Positions 1-8,256 of a DNA stretch of 14,651 nt are shown piece by piece. This DNA is from Psilocybe azurescens (taxonomy: Eukaryota; Basidiomycota; Agaricomycetes; Agaricales; Agrocybaceae), in the NCBI GenBank assembly GCA_023853785.1, contig JAJIRX010000348.1, positions 1-14,651 on the forward strand, in the 5' to 3' direction. Below the pieces are notes generated by a model that was given only the letters and a program-made list of their open reading frames with translations, searched no databases and had not been told where the DNA came from. How positions within the stretch are numbered: the stretch's first letter is position 1; each line of letters begins with the position of its first letter. The position numbers were made by a program, and so were the translations under genes.

Positions 1-120
1 AAGAACAAGTTCAAGTTCTAGTTGAGCAGGTTAAACAGGTTGGATTCTCAAGAACTAGCTAAAGAATACAGTAGATCCTTCCTGGTATAAATACTATGAA
101 CTGTACAGAAAGTTGAAACG

Positions 121-290
121 AGTTTGAATGTTCATCAGCAGATGTATATAAGAATGGAGGAAACAGATCAAGTGTTCATCGAAAGATGTATCATAAAGAT
201 AGAAGTGAAAGTTCATCAGAGATATGATGGAGTTTTGTAGATATGATGGAAGGTGAAAGTTCATCAGAACATACAATGATGTATCAATGA
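121..290. repeat. Degenerate GTTCATCAG repeat
   Basis: The word GTTCATC(AG) recurs at 130, 174, 211 and 259, spaced 44, 37 and 48 bases apart, each time followed within about 20 bases by a GATGTAT or GATATGATGG-like string. The copies are too diverged to define a clean unit. No start-to-stop frame here looks like protein. It could be the decayed internal end of a retroelement, but nothing in it proves that. Confidence 0.5.
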
Positions 291-302
291 TGTGAATGAT
301 GA

Positions 303-356
303 CAAGAAAAGGAAAAGAAAAGAAAAGAAAAGAAAAGAGAAAGGGAAAAGAAAAAG
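303..356. repeat. AAAAG microsatellite (purine tract)
   Basis: An uninterrupted purine run on the + strand, mostly AAAAG/GAAAA units with a few AAGGG interruptions. It accounts for the Lys/Arg-rich and Phe/Ser-rich open frames that appear here on the two strands, which should not be taken as genes. Confidence 0.9.
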
Positions 357-579
357 ACTTGTCGTAACAGTCCTGGCTGCCAAAATGACACAGAACCAAC
401 AAAGAAAATGCAATGACAGGCTGGCAGCTCACATCTACCACTCTTGGCACTCCAATTTCTGCAACCTCTTCCTCTGAGCATGACTCTCTGACTCCGTTGA
501 ACATATTATCATCCTATCAAACACCTAATCAGGTTCTTCCAACCAAAAAGTACACAAAATGTACCAAAATGGGTTTTAA

Positions 580-2075
580 GTCAAGCCACCTACACCATCT
601 TTTCAGCCTTTCAAACTAAACAACTCTGGATACCCTAGACAGAAGCCATTTACCTTTGAAATTTTTTGTGCTCTGTCTGCAATGAAGAACATATCAGCTG
701 CTCAATGGAACATTTTTGCATTGTTTGAGGGCATGTTGAAAGAAGGTCAGAGCGTTTGAGACTATCAAATTGAAGCCACCAATTATGTCGTTTCTCAAAA
801 TGGGGATCTCTGTGTTATTGCACCAACAGGGGCCAGAAAGTCACTACTTTGGGTTCTGCCACTGCTGGCTCAAAAGGGTGGAATATCAATTGTGATAATA
901 CCTTATAAAAAGCTTAGGATATCAAGAAGAAGAGTGGTTAGTACTATATTCACATGTTTTTAGAAGTAGCTCTTGCACATATTCAATATATTATCTCTGT
1001 AGACACACCAGGACAAATATTACATGCACCTTCCTTCATTCAGGTGCACATAACAGAACTATTCTCAAAGAATTGCCAGGGGAAGTGACAAATATGTCAT
1101 TTATACATGTGCTGAAATACTTGAAACACTGGCAATTGCACAAGTCATTCACCCAAAGCCCTTCCAAAAACAGCTTTCAGGAGTTTATATTGATGAGGCA
1201 CATGTAGTTCATGAAAGCCAATCCTGGAGGCCAGCCTATACATGTTTGCATCTCTTATGGACTATCATTGGGACAGATATACCTCTCATAGCCACTTCTG
1301 CAACTTTGCCAAAGTCCTATCAAAATTCTATTCAGACCTTTGTAGGATTACAACACAACTACTGCCTTATAAACCTAGGAAATTTCCAACCTGAACTCTC
1401 AACAATCATCTCTCATATGCAGCACACATCTAATTCATTTCTTGATCTAGACTTTGTTCTTCCATGGAATTCAACTATCAATTCAATTCAGCAAGCCTTT
1501 ATTTATTCTGATGATTTGGAGACTCTAACCTCAATGTTTTGGTGGTTCCACAGCCGTCTTGGATCAATGGGCTTTCTGGTCAGGCTTGTTAATATTCTGC
1601 ATGCTGGACTGTCCAATGACCATCAGAAAGTCTGTATCAAAGATTTTGTCAATGGCAAATCAAAAATTCTACTTGGGTTGGACAAAATAGGTGCTGGAAT
1701 GGATTTCCACATGTCACACTTGTTGTACAGTACTGTTGCCATGGCCTCACACTTGTACAATGGGAACAGCAACATGGGTGTGGTGGCAGAAGAAAAGGAG
1801 TGTCTGCCATTGGTGTTATTTTTGTGGAAAAGTCAATAACAGGTGGTAACAAAGACAGCAATGTCAAACTAACTCCTGAAAACCCCAAATCAGAGGATCC
1901 AGATTTGATCAATTTGATCCCAACAGAAGGCTGTCAAGAAGAAGTCATTGACATGTGGCTTCAGAATCCACCTCACACAGAATTACAACATTGTTCCTGT
2001 TGCTCAAACTGTAACCCCAATCTTCTGTTAGAAATAGACAATAATGCACAAATCAGTAGCTATACTGATGAGTAA
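580..2075 (+). pseudogene. RecQ-like DEAH helicase pseudogene (N-terminal and helicase core)
   Basis: Remnant of the ATP-dependent RecQ-like DNA helicase family amplified in mushroom-forming fungi. Motifs appear in the expected order. The Q-motif region reads DYQIEATN just after a TGA stop at 757-759. Walker A is at 820-843 as APTGARKS, where the second Gly of the usual GxGKS is Arg. DEAH is at 1192-1203 (YIDEAHVVHESQSW) and motif III SAT at 1297-1305. Motif V reads DKIGAGMDF near 1681-1707. A one-base loss in the T run at 1704-1706 then shifts the frame, and the body continues as FPHVTLVVQY and WEQQHGCGGRRKG, a damaged arginine-finger motif. A Cys cluster (CSCCSNC, near 1990-2013) precedes the stop at 2073-2075. 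A further shift lies near 905-911, where SLGYQEEEW reads in another frame, and the link from 937 to about 1085 is unclear. With this many lesions it cannot make an active enzyme. The helicase assignment is firm; the subfamily comes from recalled family patterns. Confidence 0.88.
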
Positions 2076-2220
2076 CAATAGAGTCAAATCTCAAATGTGC
2101 AACAATGACAAGTATGAGTGAAAATAGTAAATTGCTTCTGTAGACTCCAAATCTTGTTCTAGTGTCTTTGTTTCCTCAGACATAGTAGGAATACTGGTCT
2201 TTTACATGGCCAAGTGTCTA

Positions 2221-2415
2221 AAAATGGCGAGGCGTGACTATAGGTGTCCACAATATTGCGTCAAAACACCAAACCTATAATTACGTGACAAATTATATAT
2301 CACCGGAACCGTCTCAACGAGGGGATTCCGGATCAGTGATCAGAATTTGAATAACTTTACTCTACAAAAAGTTATTAACAGAACAATGTGCAAAAACACC
2401 GAAAAGAGCGAATTC
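2221..2415. other. CpG-retaining patch, probable insertion in the helicase pseudogene
   Basis: This stretch holds ten CpG dinucleotides, whereas the sequence after it has none from 2919 to 3730. It has no open frame of note. It lies between the Cys cluster of the helicase remnant and the probable C-terminal piece, so it may be a younger insertion. Several of its words (GCGAGGCG, ACGTGACA-AATTA, ACCGG or CCGGAACC, TCTC-CGAG) recur in the same order on the opposite strand of the patch at 5381-5700. I saw no clear terminal inverted repeats. Confidence 0.45.
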
Positions 2416-2526
2416 TAACTAAGTGTCCATTTGTACAAGTCCAAATATCAAGTGTAGAACATTAGAAACAAAGTGTTTAATCACAAAAACTAACATCTTC
2501 ACCTTCAATGCACCTTTATCTGGATT

Positions 2527-3063
2527 ATGGAAAACCCACATCCATGCAAAGGAAGTACGTGGAGTGGTACCTCCAACTTACAGAAACAGAAGATCTTGCA
2601 TGGACTTCATCTCTGGCATAATAGAATTTGGGAGGAGAAATGGAAGGAGAAATGGCTGAGCTATGGTCCAGATAGTCTTGTTTGTGATGCTGACTTGGGA
2701 GAAATATCTCAATGTGCACCTACATTATCCACAATCACTGACATTGACTCTATTGATCAGATCCCCCATCTTGATGAACTCGCCTCTTCACTCCTTGCTG
2801 CATTAGACAAAATACTTATAGAAGTTATTGGCAGTGGCTTGGAGACAGCTGCAGCCAACTTGGAAAATCCAAGGCCAACAGAAAATCCAGACTTCCCTTC
2901 ATCATTTGAAAGTCTTCGGTGGGAAAGACCTGAAAGTGTGGAAACCATGGTTGAAGAGCAGGCTAGAAGAGATGAGGGGCCATTGAATCATGGAGAATTT
3001 ATTCTCAACTTTGATCAGCAAGAATACATTATTGTGCTATTTAATTGTCATTATCAATGCTAG
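2527..3063 (+). pseudogene. Probable C-terminal segment of the RecQ-like helicase
   Basis: An open frame of 178 codons ending in TAG at 3061-3063. Residues about 24-60 read LHGLHLWHNRIWEEKW, then KWLSYGPDSLVCDADLGEI. This resembles the region after the Cys cluster in basidiomycete RecQ-like helicases, where a Trp-rich helix is followed by a Y/W-GP-x-SL-x-D-x-DL pattern. The rest is acidic and Ser/Pro-rich (ENPRPTENPDFPSSFESLRW), which suits a disordered tail. It follows the helicase core on the same strand after a 450-base gap that contains the CpG-retaining patch. The Met at 2527 is only the first ATG of the frame and is unlikely to be a true start. It could instead be an unrelated hypothetical ORF. 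The link rests on one recalled pattern and on position. Confidence 0.45.
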
Positions 3064-3293
3064 TACCTTCTCCTTGCAATACTAAGTTGTCCAGATCATC
3101 TGTACTGTCTCCTAAGTACTGATGGTAAATTCCATTCTTCTTGTATCTGTTGCAAGAAATAATGCTTGATCCACTTTGCCAACTTGAGTGGTGAAGAGAC
3201 CATTGCATGGCTAGCTGTGTAAAAGGATGCACAATGAAGAGTAGCTGAATTTTTGGCATCCAGATGTACATAAGTGAGTGGTGGTACATTCAT
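3064..3293 (-). other. Short minus-strand open frame of unknown origin
   Basis: A 65-codon minus-strand frame starts at 3293 and ends at 3096. It reads MNVPPLTYVHLDAKNSATL at its start and KLAKWIKHYFLQQIQEEW further on, a composition that looks more protein-like than the surrounding frames. The neighbouring minus frame extends the open sequence to 3041, which would need a frameshift. I do not recognise a domain. It points towards the end of the plus-strand frame at 2527-3063 (convergent). It may be a fragment of a mobile-element gene or chance. Confidence 0.2.
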
Positions 3294-3299
3294 GAAGGA

Positions 3300-4530
3300 T
3301 GAGGGAAACTACAAAATAAACAGTATTGGCTCACAGCTAAGCAGTATGAATGACATGATTATGTCCAAATGCTGGGTGGTTAGGCTAGCTATTGTAAACA
3401 ATGATAAACTACCTGTAAAATGATGTAACTATGTGTTGACAGAAGAACAACAGAGGAAGGCAAAGGTGTTAGCTGAGGTTGAGACACAGTGCAGTTGGTT
3501 GTGTGTTTTAAAATTAGCACACACTAACTACATGTGATACAAATAAGACTTAGCACTGAAGTACTCTAGAGGTCTTGCAGAGTGCAATACAAGTCCTCAT
3601 GCATCATGGACAGTCAGAACAAACCAGCTTGGCCCTCATTAAATGAGTCTGATCACAGTATGGGGTGAGGGTAGCTTTAGCTGTCTGAAACATAAAGGAA
3701 AACAAGGACTGCCAAGCAAGTCTTCATATTCGGAAGCAATAACAAATAATGCATGCACATCTAGCTGAGCAGATCAGAGTATACAAATATAAAGAGTATT
3801 CTCAACCAATAGGAGAAGCGGAATAGTGCATGGCCCAACACATGGTTGCCTCATAATAAGAGTTCAACATGCACTGAGCTGATGAATAAATTGAATAACA
3901 CAGTTTAACTGGACAAACCCATTGTCAGCTGGGTTCCTAGGCAAATGTTGAAGTCATTTTACTGTCAAACATTGCAGTCTATATGCCTAAGAAAATAACA
4001 GCTGAAGAGTGCCAAGTACTAGCTAGGCATGCAGTATTCACATAGATTATTTATTAGTGATCTGATTGGTTGTAGAAAGGCTTATGGTTTGAGAAACATG
4101 TAGTTTGGGTGTTTGTAATAGTGATTTGATTTATTAAATTATTCTCTGAAATTGTATGTACCTGTAGCTATAAAGTAAATGTATCTACATAGATATCAAA
4201 CAAGTAATTTTACCCCAAGAACATACAGTTCAGATTTATTCTGTGTCTGCATTTTCTGAAAGTATTAAGAACATTGAGGACATTAATTGCTTGTCAAGTG
4301 ATAGCAATATATTGTTCGCCTTTGAATTTGAAAGTAGTGCTTTGCACATTTGAAAGCGAGAAATACTTGAAGAGTTCACCTCACCCCACTAAGTCTAAAA
4401 ATATTGACTTTATACCCAGCAAGAGGCCAACTGAGATATAGGGCACACTGGACTTGGCTTGATGGCCATTGCTTTGCATGGCGTAACAAGTCCTTTTGTG
4501 GGACTGATTTGAACCATCCTTGCTTACTTA
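3300..4530. other. AT-rich intergenic stretch without recognisable genes
   Basis: No long open frame, RNA gene or clear repeat was found. The stretch is strikingly poor in CpG: there is none at all between 2919 and 3730, and only scattered single ones from 3731 to 4500. A minus frame at 4376-4660 (94 codons) has no recognisable protein features and overlaps a degenerate repeat. Confidence 0.6.
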
Positions 4531-4534
4531 TGCT

Positions 4535-4800
4535 TATACTTTTTAGCATCAAAATTTTATAATTACATATACTGAACAATTCATTATGCACAACACCAAA
4601 AAATAGAGAAAAAGGAGCCATTTTACTATGTGGGGCCATATTTTTACCATCCTGCCTCACACTTTATGGCTTCAAAAAATTATAAACTATATAATAAATG
4701 ACCTGCTATGCACAATGCAAAAAACTGGAGAAAAGAGTGCTATTTTGTGATGTCAGAGCCTGATTTTGCACTTTTTAGCACATTCATTACAATATTTTGG
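4535..4800. repeat. Degenerate tandem repeat of about 110-123 bp
   Basis: Three diverged copies start at about 4535, 4658 and 4767. Each begins with an ACTTT(TTAG/ATGG)CA-like word. The first two continue with AT-rich sequence, a TATGCACAA word and a GGAG/AGAG-rich string before a CATTTTRCTAT or CTATTTTGTGA-like end. The third copy fades after about 30 bases. This repeat supplies part of the 94-codon minus-strand frame in the area, which is therefore not a gene. Confidence 0.6.
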
Positions 4801-5380
4801 CCCTTACATTGGACATAAAAATATAAAAATTTCAGATTAATGTTCATATGAGCTGTCTATATGAGAGTGCTAAAAATTAAATTTAACAAAGCTGCAGTTG
4901 TGAAGTTATAAATGAAAAGTGTCAATTTACAAACACTGGTGATAGTACAATCAAAATGCTGGATGACAAATGCAATGGAATTCAGAATTCATGTCATGTT
5001 ATCAAAGTGATGGAAGGAGTTGAGACTTGAGTGTGGTTCCACTTGCCCATCAAGTGTGGGAGATTGTGCCAAGTAAAACCAGGGCTTTGTAAGGCAAATA
5101 AAGCAAGAAAACTTAGGCAAAAATCATGTGCAGATTGCAATGAGTTTCCTTGATGAAGGACATGTGAGTACACCCAAATTTTTCTTCCTCAAACCACCTC
5201 CTCAGGAGGAATCCATAAAATTGCAACCACTCACCTCCCAATTATATTAGAATTTTCCTAATACTTTCAGTGTGTATCTGTGTGTAGATACTTAAAGGTC
5301 TCCTTCTAGCCTCTTACTAGAGAGTCAACTACACTACAACATGTGCTCAAGGTGACTATATAGGCTAACCACAACATAAC
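4801..5380. other. AT-rich stretch, nothing recognised
   Basis: No coding frame of note, no RNA gene and no strong repeat. A small hairpin (CCTCC, TCA, GGAGG) occurs near 5205-5220. Confidence 0.5.
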
Positions 5381-5700
5381 ACGTCTGGCTTTGTGTCTCA
5401 ACTTCAAGTGGCATAGGATCACGTGACCTGAACCCTATGTAGTCACTTTCACCCAACCACACGGAATCACGAGATTCTGCCTCCTCAAATCATCTGACTT
5501 GCCAATTATAAAGCGCATCATTTGGCAAAAATAACTCGGGAGAAGCCGGTTTTACAAAAGTAATTCATGTTCACGTCATGTTATTAAAGACAAAACAGGA
5601 AATATATTCGCACAAAGATAGATTCTTGACATTGCGCCTCGCTGGGTCCCTGTGTAAAGAACAAGTCTTTACTTACGTAAAGGACTCGTAACTTCACATG
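5381..5700. other. CpG-retaining patch with palindromes and a hairpin
   Basis: Thirteen CpGs fall within about 320 bases. The patch includes the palindrome TCACGTGA at 5419-5426. It also has a perfect 7-bp hairpin, GTAAAGA at 5654-5660 and TCTTTAC at 5666-5672 with loop ACAAG, followed directly by the palindrome TTACGTAA (5673-5680). There is no coding frame. Read on the minus strand it shares an ordered set of words with the patch at 2221-2415. It could be a decayed promoter-like or terminal part of a mobile element; function unknown. Confidence 0.45.
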
Positions 5701-6058
5701 CAATAAACCATCCAAGCATGTAGTTGTTGATTTATATCACACTGGATCCATTTGCTTGGCCAGCACTAATGGTGGACATTTCAAACATTTAAAACAACAC
5801 ATGCTTCAGGTCACATTATAGTAGTTTAGAAATTGACACTGCTGAGATGCTTGCTGTGGAGTGTGCTTGCAGCTTTTAACACTTCAATAAAATTTTACAA
5901 TGACTAGTTTGTCACTGGGAAGGTAAGTTCACACTTTTAATAATTGTACTACACAACAATCTTCAAACAGGGAGTGAATACAAGGCTTAGCTCACAAGGA
6001 TTTTGGAATAATATGTTTGTTTTTATGATTTCTCAGTGGGTGCTGAGACTTTTACAAA
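5701..6058. other. Non-coding stretch before the 98-bp duplication
   Basis: Nothing coding is recognised. The end of this stretch (about 6030-6058) shows weak likeness to the spacer of the following tandem duplication, which may be the remains of an earlier copy. Confidence 0.4.
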
Positions 6059-6226
6059 TCTCTACTCTAACAAAATACCATTTCCAGACCTTCTTAGGGT
6101 CACTATCAGCAGGTACACACTTCAAGCTGAAGTGTGGGGTTTGAAATTCTGCAGAATCTCTTCTCTAACACAGTACTGTTTCCAGACCTTCTTAGGGTCA
6201 CTATCAGTGGGTACATGCTTCAAGCT
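6059..6226. repeat. 98-bp tandem duplication
   Basis: Two copies, 6059-6128 and 6157-6226, are offset by exactly 98 bases. They share the run CCAGACCTTCTTAGGGTCAC without a mismatch, then CTATCAG and TTCAAGCT. The intervening 28 bases look like the decayed linker of the unit. Overlapping open frames of 66, 157 and 90 codons across this area come from the repeat and the adjoining word array and are not genes. Confidence 0.85.
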
Positions 6227-6228
6227 AA

Positions 6229-6239
6229 ATAAATTGGTG
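6229..6239. repeat. 11-bp direct repeat, candidate target-site duplication (left)
   Basis: ATAAATTGGTG is repeated exactly at 8804-8814, just outside the matching inverted terminus on the other side. Its position flanking the terminal repeats suggests a target-site duplication. The Mutator-like (MULE) superfamily is known for duplications of about 9-11 bp, but no transposase is present to confirm this. Confidence 0.6.
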
Positions 6240-6241
6240 TA

Positions 6242-6261
6242 CTTTACAGTGCCCCCATTTT
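6242..6261 (+). repeat. Left terminal inverted repeat of the 2.56-kb element
   Basis: Starts CTTTACAGT and ends GCCCCCATTTT. It pairs with 8779-8798 in inverted orientation with two adjacent mismatches (GT against TG). Looser similarity continues inward through GGACT/TCGGACT words. Confidence 0.65.
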
Positions 6262-6570
6262 CCGTTGGACTCCAACGGACTTTCACCGGACCCAGCCAAT
6301 TCCAATGGACAGTCCATTGGACGTCCAATGGATTCTGTTGGACTTCACAAAATTCCAGTACCAGTCCAGTCAGAGTCCGGCCAAATTCGGTCAAAGTCCG
6401 GTCAAGTCACTTCAAGACAGAAAACAGGTGGACTGGCCGGACTGTCCAGTCCGTTGGACTTCCGTTGGACTTCCAGTGGACTTCCACCGGACTCTCAGCA
6501 CTTAATTAGACCAGATCCAAGAGTGCTCTGTCCAGTGGAGTCCAGTGGATGTCCAGTGGACTGTCACTGG
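6261..6570. repeat. Left array of quasi-palindromic TCCRNYGGA words
   Basis: More than fifteen words such as TCCGTTGGA, TCCAATGGA, TCCATTGGA, TCCAGTGGA and TCCACCGGA. Perfect inverted pairs include TCCGTTGGA at 6261-6269 with TCCAACGGA at 6271-6279, and TCCAATGGAC at 6301-6310 with GTCCATTGGA at 6312-6321. A strict 11-bp tandem run of four units occupies 6450-6493, starting with two copies of TCCGTTGGACT. Such subterminal arrays could be transposase-binding sites; that is inference. Confidence 0.8.
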
Positions 6571-6656
6571 TTTAATTGCAGACTTGGGAGGGAGTTAGGG
6601 ACAGTAGCAGTGTTCTTGGAAGCTTTGGGAGCCATATTAAGGAAGCTAGGTCACTA

Positions 6657-6734
6657 GGATAATACTTCAATCTTATCTTTAATTCATGTAACAATGTAAT
6701 ATAATATATTGAAAACTATATACTACATTATTAT
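6657..6734 (+). repeat. 76-bp direct repeat, copy 1
   Basis: Matches 6975-7049 over its whole length with about ten differences, sharing the exact run CAATGTAATATAATATATT and the word ACTATATACTACAT. The two copies bracket the TTCCAATTGGAA word cluster, so the pair may flank a nested insertion. Confidence 0.8.
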
Positions 6735-6736
6735 CT

Positions 6737-6975
6737 GACTTTGTGAATTTCACTCAGTACTTTACTGTCCCCACCCATTCCAAATGGAATCCAGACCAAT
6801 TCCAATTTGATTCCATTTAATGGTTTCAAGTGGAATGGCTGGGAATCATGGAATGAGCCCATTCCAATTGGAATCCAAGTTCATTCCAGCTTATTTCATT
6901 CAATAAGACTTTGTGAATTTCACTAAGTCCAACTTTAAATTCACATGGAATGGAATCCAATTGGATTCCAACTGG
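6737..6975. repeat. Second word cluster (CCATTCCAATTGGAATCC type) within the element
   Basis: Words of the form ATTCCA(N)TGGAAT recur. They include the perfect palindrome ATTCCAATTGGAAT at 6861-6874 and a perfect 20-bp palindrome at 6951-6970 with arms TGGAATCCAA. A 24-bp direct repeat (6737-6760 and 6907-6930, 22 of 24 identical, core GACTTTGTGAATTTCACT) lies within it. The sequence from 6758 begins TACTTTACTGTCCCC, like the outer end of the large element at 6240 (18 of 24 bases), which suggests a nested relative with a different word set. Its other end was not found. Confidence 0.6.
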
Positions 6976-7049
6976 AATACTTTAATCTTAGCTTAAATTT
7001 ATGTGACAATGTAATATAATATATTAAAAACTATATACTACATGATTAT
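6975..7049 (+). repeat. 76-bp direct repeat, copy 2
   Basis: Second copy of the repeat at 6657-6734, about 318 bases downstream in the same orientation. It lies directly before the A-rich tract that leads into the GC-rich island. Confidence 0.8.
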
Positions 7050-7056
7050 ATACAGG

Positions 7057-7126
7057 TAAAAAAAAAAGAAAAACATAATAAAAAAGAAACAAAAAAAATA
7101 GAAAAGAACAGAAAAAGGGGCGGAGG
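7057..7126. repeat. A-rich tract bordering the GC island
   Basis: A run of A with scattered G and C, nearly free of T, that changes within a few bases into the GC- and CpG-rich island (from GGGGCGGAGGGC near 7117). The switch from almost pure A to GC-rich DNA is abrupt. Confidence 0.75.
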
Positions 7127-7129
7127 GCA

Positions 7130-8200
7130 CATTGATGGTGTCGTCGTCCATGTTATTGATGTCGTGATCGGCCGTACCCGTCGTTGTATGCGTCGGTGTC
7201 ACCGTCGGGTGTTGTCGTTGACCGTATCCGCCGTGGTACGCTGTCGGTGTTGTCCGATACGTGTTGTGGTACGGCGTCGCTGCCGTCGTCAGCGTGTCGT
7301 GGTCGTCTCCCTGTCGTCCTCGCTGTCGCCGTGGTGGTATGTGTTGTTGCCGTCCGTACCCGTTGTGGTACGTGATCCCTTCGTTGCGGGTCGTTGCGGT
7401 CCGTACCTGTCGTGGTACGTGTCGGTGTTGTTGTCGTGTCAGTGTTGTCGTCGCGTGTTGTCGTCACCGTGGTGGTATCCATTGGTGCCGTTGTCACGGG
7501 TTGTCCTCGTCCTCGCCCTCGCTGTCCTTGTCCTCGCCCTCGCCGTCCTTGTCCTCGCCCTCGCTGTCCTCGTCCTCACCCTTGCTGTCCACGTCCACGT
7601 CCTCGCCGTCCTCACGGTTGTGGTCCTCGTTCTCACGGTCCTTGTGCTCGCCCCTCGCCCCTCGCCTCGCCGGTCCTTGTCCCTCGCCCTGGCCCTGGCC
7701 ATCCTCGCGGTCGCGGTCGCGGCCCTCGTTCTCACGGTCCTTGTGCTCGCCCTGGCCCTGGCCCTGGCCGTCCTCGCTGTCGCTGTCGTGGTCCTCATGC
7801 TCGCCCTGGCTGTCCTCGCCGTCGCCGTTGTGGCCCTCGTTCTTGCGGTCCTCGTCCTAGCCCTTGCCCTTGCGGTCCTCGCCCTTGTCCTCGCTCTCGC
7901 CCTCTCCCTCATCCTCGCTCTCGCCGCCGTCCTCGCTCTCGCCGCCGTCCTCGCCCACATCCTAGTCCACGCCGGTGTCTCGGTCCTCGTCGTCGCGATC
8001 CTCGTCGTCGCGATCCTGGTCCTAGCTGTCGCCCTCACGGTCCTCGTTGTGGTCCTTGTCCACATCCTCGTTGTCACTGTCGCAGTCGTCCTTGTCGGTG
8101 TGACTGTTGCGGTTGTTCTCATCCTCCGTCACGTCGGGTTGGCTTTCGCCTGGCTCCGACCGACGAGGCGGTGGTGGTGGTGGAAGGAAAAAGAGTAGGT
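7130..8200. repeat. GC- and CpG-rich minisatellite island 1 (21-bp unit)
   Basis: About 1.07 kb of low-complexity GTC/CTC/GCC-rich sequence; for example, nine CpGs fall in the 60 bases 7141-7200. The clearest part, 7509-7613, is five consecutive 21-bp units starting at 7509, 7530, 7551, 7572 and 7593, with shared core GCCCTCGCTGTCC. On the minus strand the unit reads K-D-S-E-G-E-D. On the plus strand it reads V-L-A-L-A-V-L. Because the period is a multiple of three and stops are rare, long frames are open on both strands (344, 306 and 199 codons on +, 227 on -). They are all compositional and none has a recognisable domain. The first part (7130-7500) has looser GTGGTACG/GTCGTTG-type words and the last part ends in a GGT run near 8168-8181. 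Confidence 0.85.
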
Positions 8201-8256
8201 GTCAGAATCAACAACGGACCGACGTGGCATCAACATGTCACGCGCACGTTGTTGTT

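Noticed and set aside
359..380. TGTCGTAACAG after the purine tract as a polypurine tract plus LTR start
   Set aside because: The arrangement is suggestive of a retrotransposon 3' end, but no second LTR, primer-binding site, matching end or retroelement protein was found.
94..504. 136-codon minus-strand open frame
   Set aside because: It spans the AAAAG tract and the GTTCATCAG repeats and reads as Phe/Ser/Leu low complexity.
937..1002. 66-bp intron-like segment (GTTAGT to TGTAG) in the helicase
   Set aside because: Size and splice signals fit a fungal intron, but joining the flanks gives a TGA and does not restore a continuous frame, so it cannot be told from decay.
4376..4660. 94-codon minus-strand open frame
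   Set aside because: It overlaps a degenerate tandem repeat and shows no protein features.
6036..6657. Plus-strand open frames of 157 and 130 codons with Trp/Thr/Gly-rich repeats
   Set aside because: They arise from the 98-bp duplication and the TCCRNYGGA word array.
7164..8198. 344-codon plus-strand open frame rich in V-L-A-L-A repeats
   Set aside because: It lies wholly in the GC-rich minisatellite; several other frames on both strands are equally open. No domain, no credible signal or transmembrane layout, and low complexity throughout.
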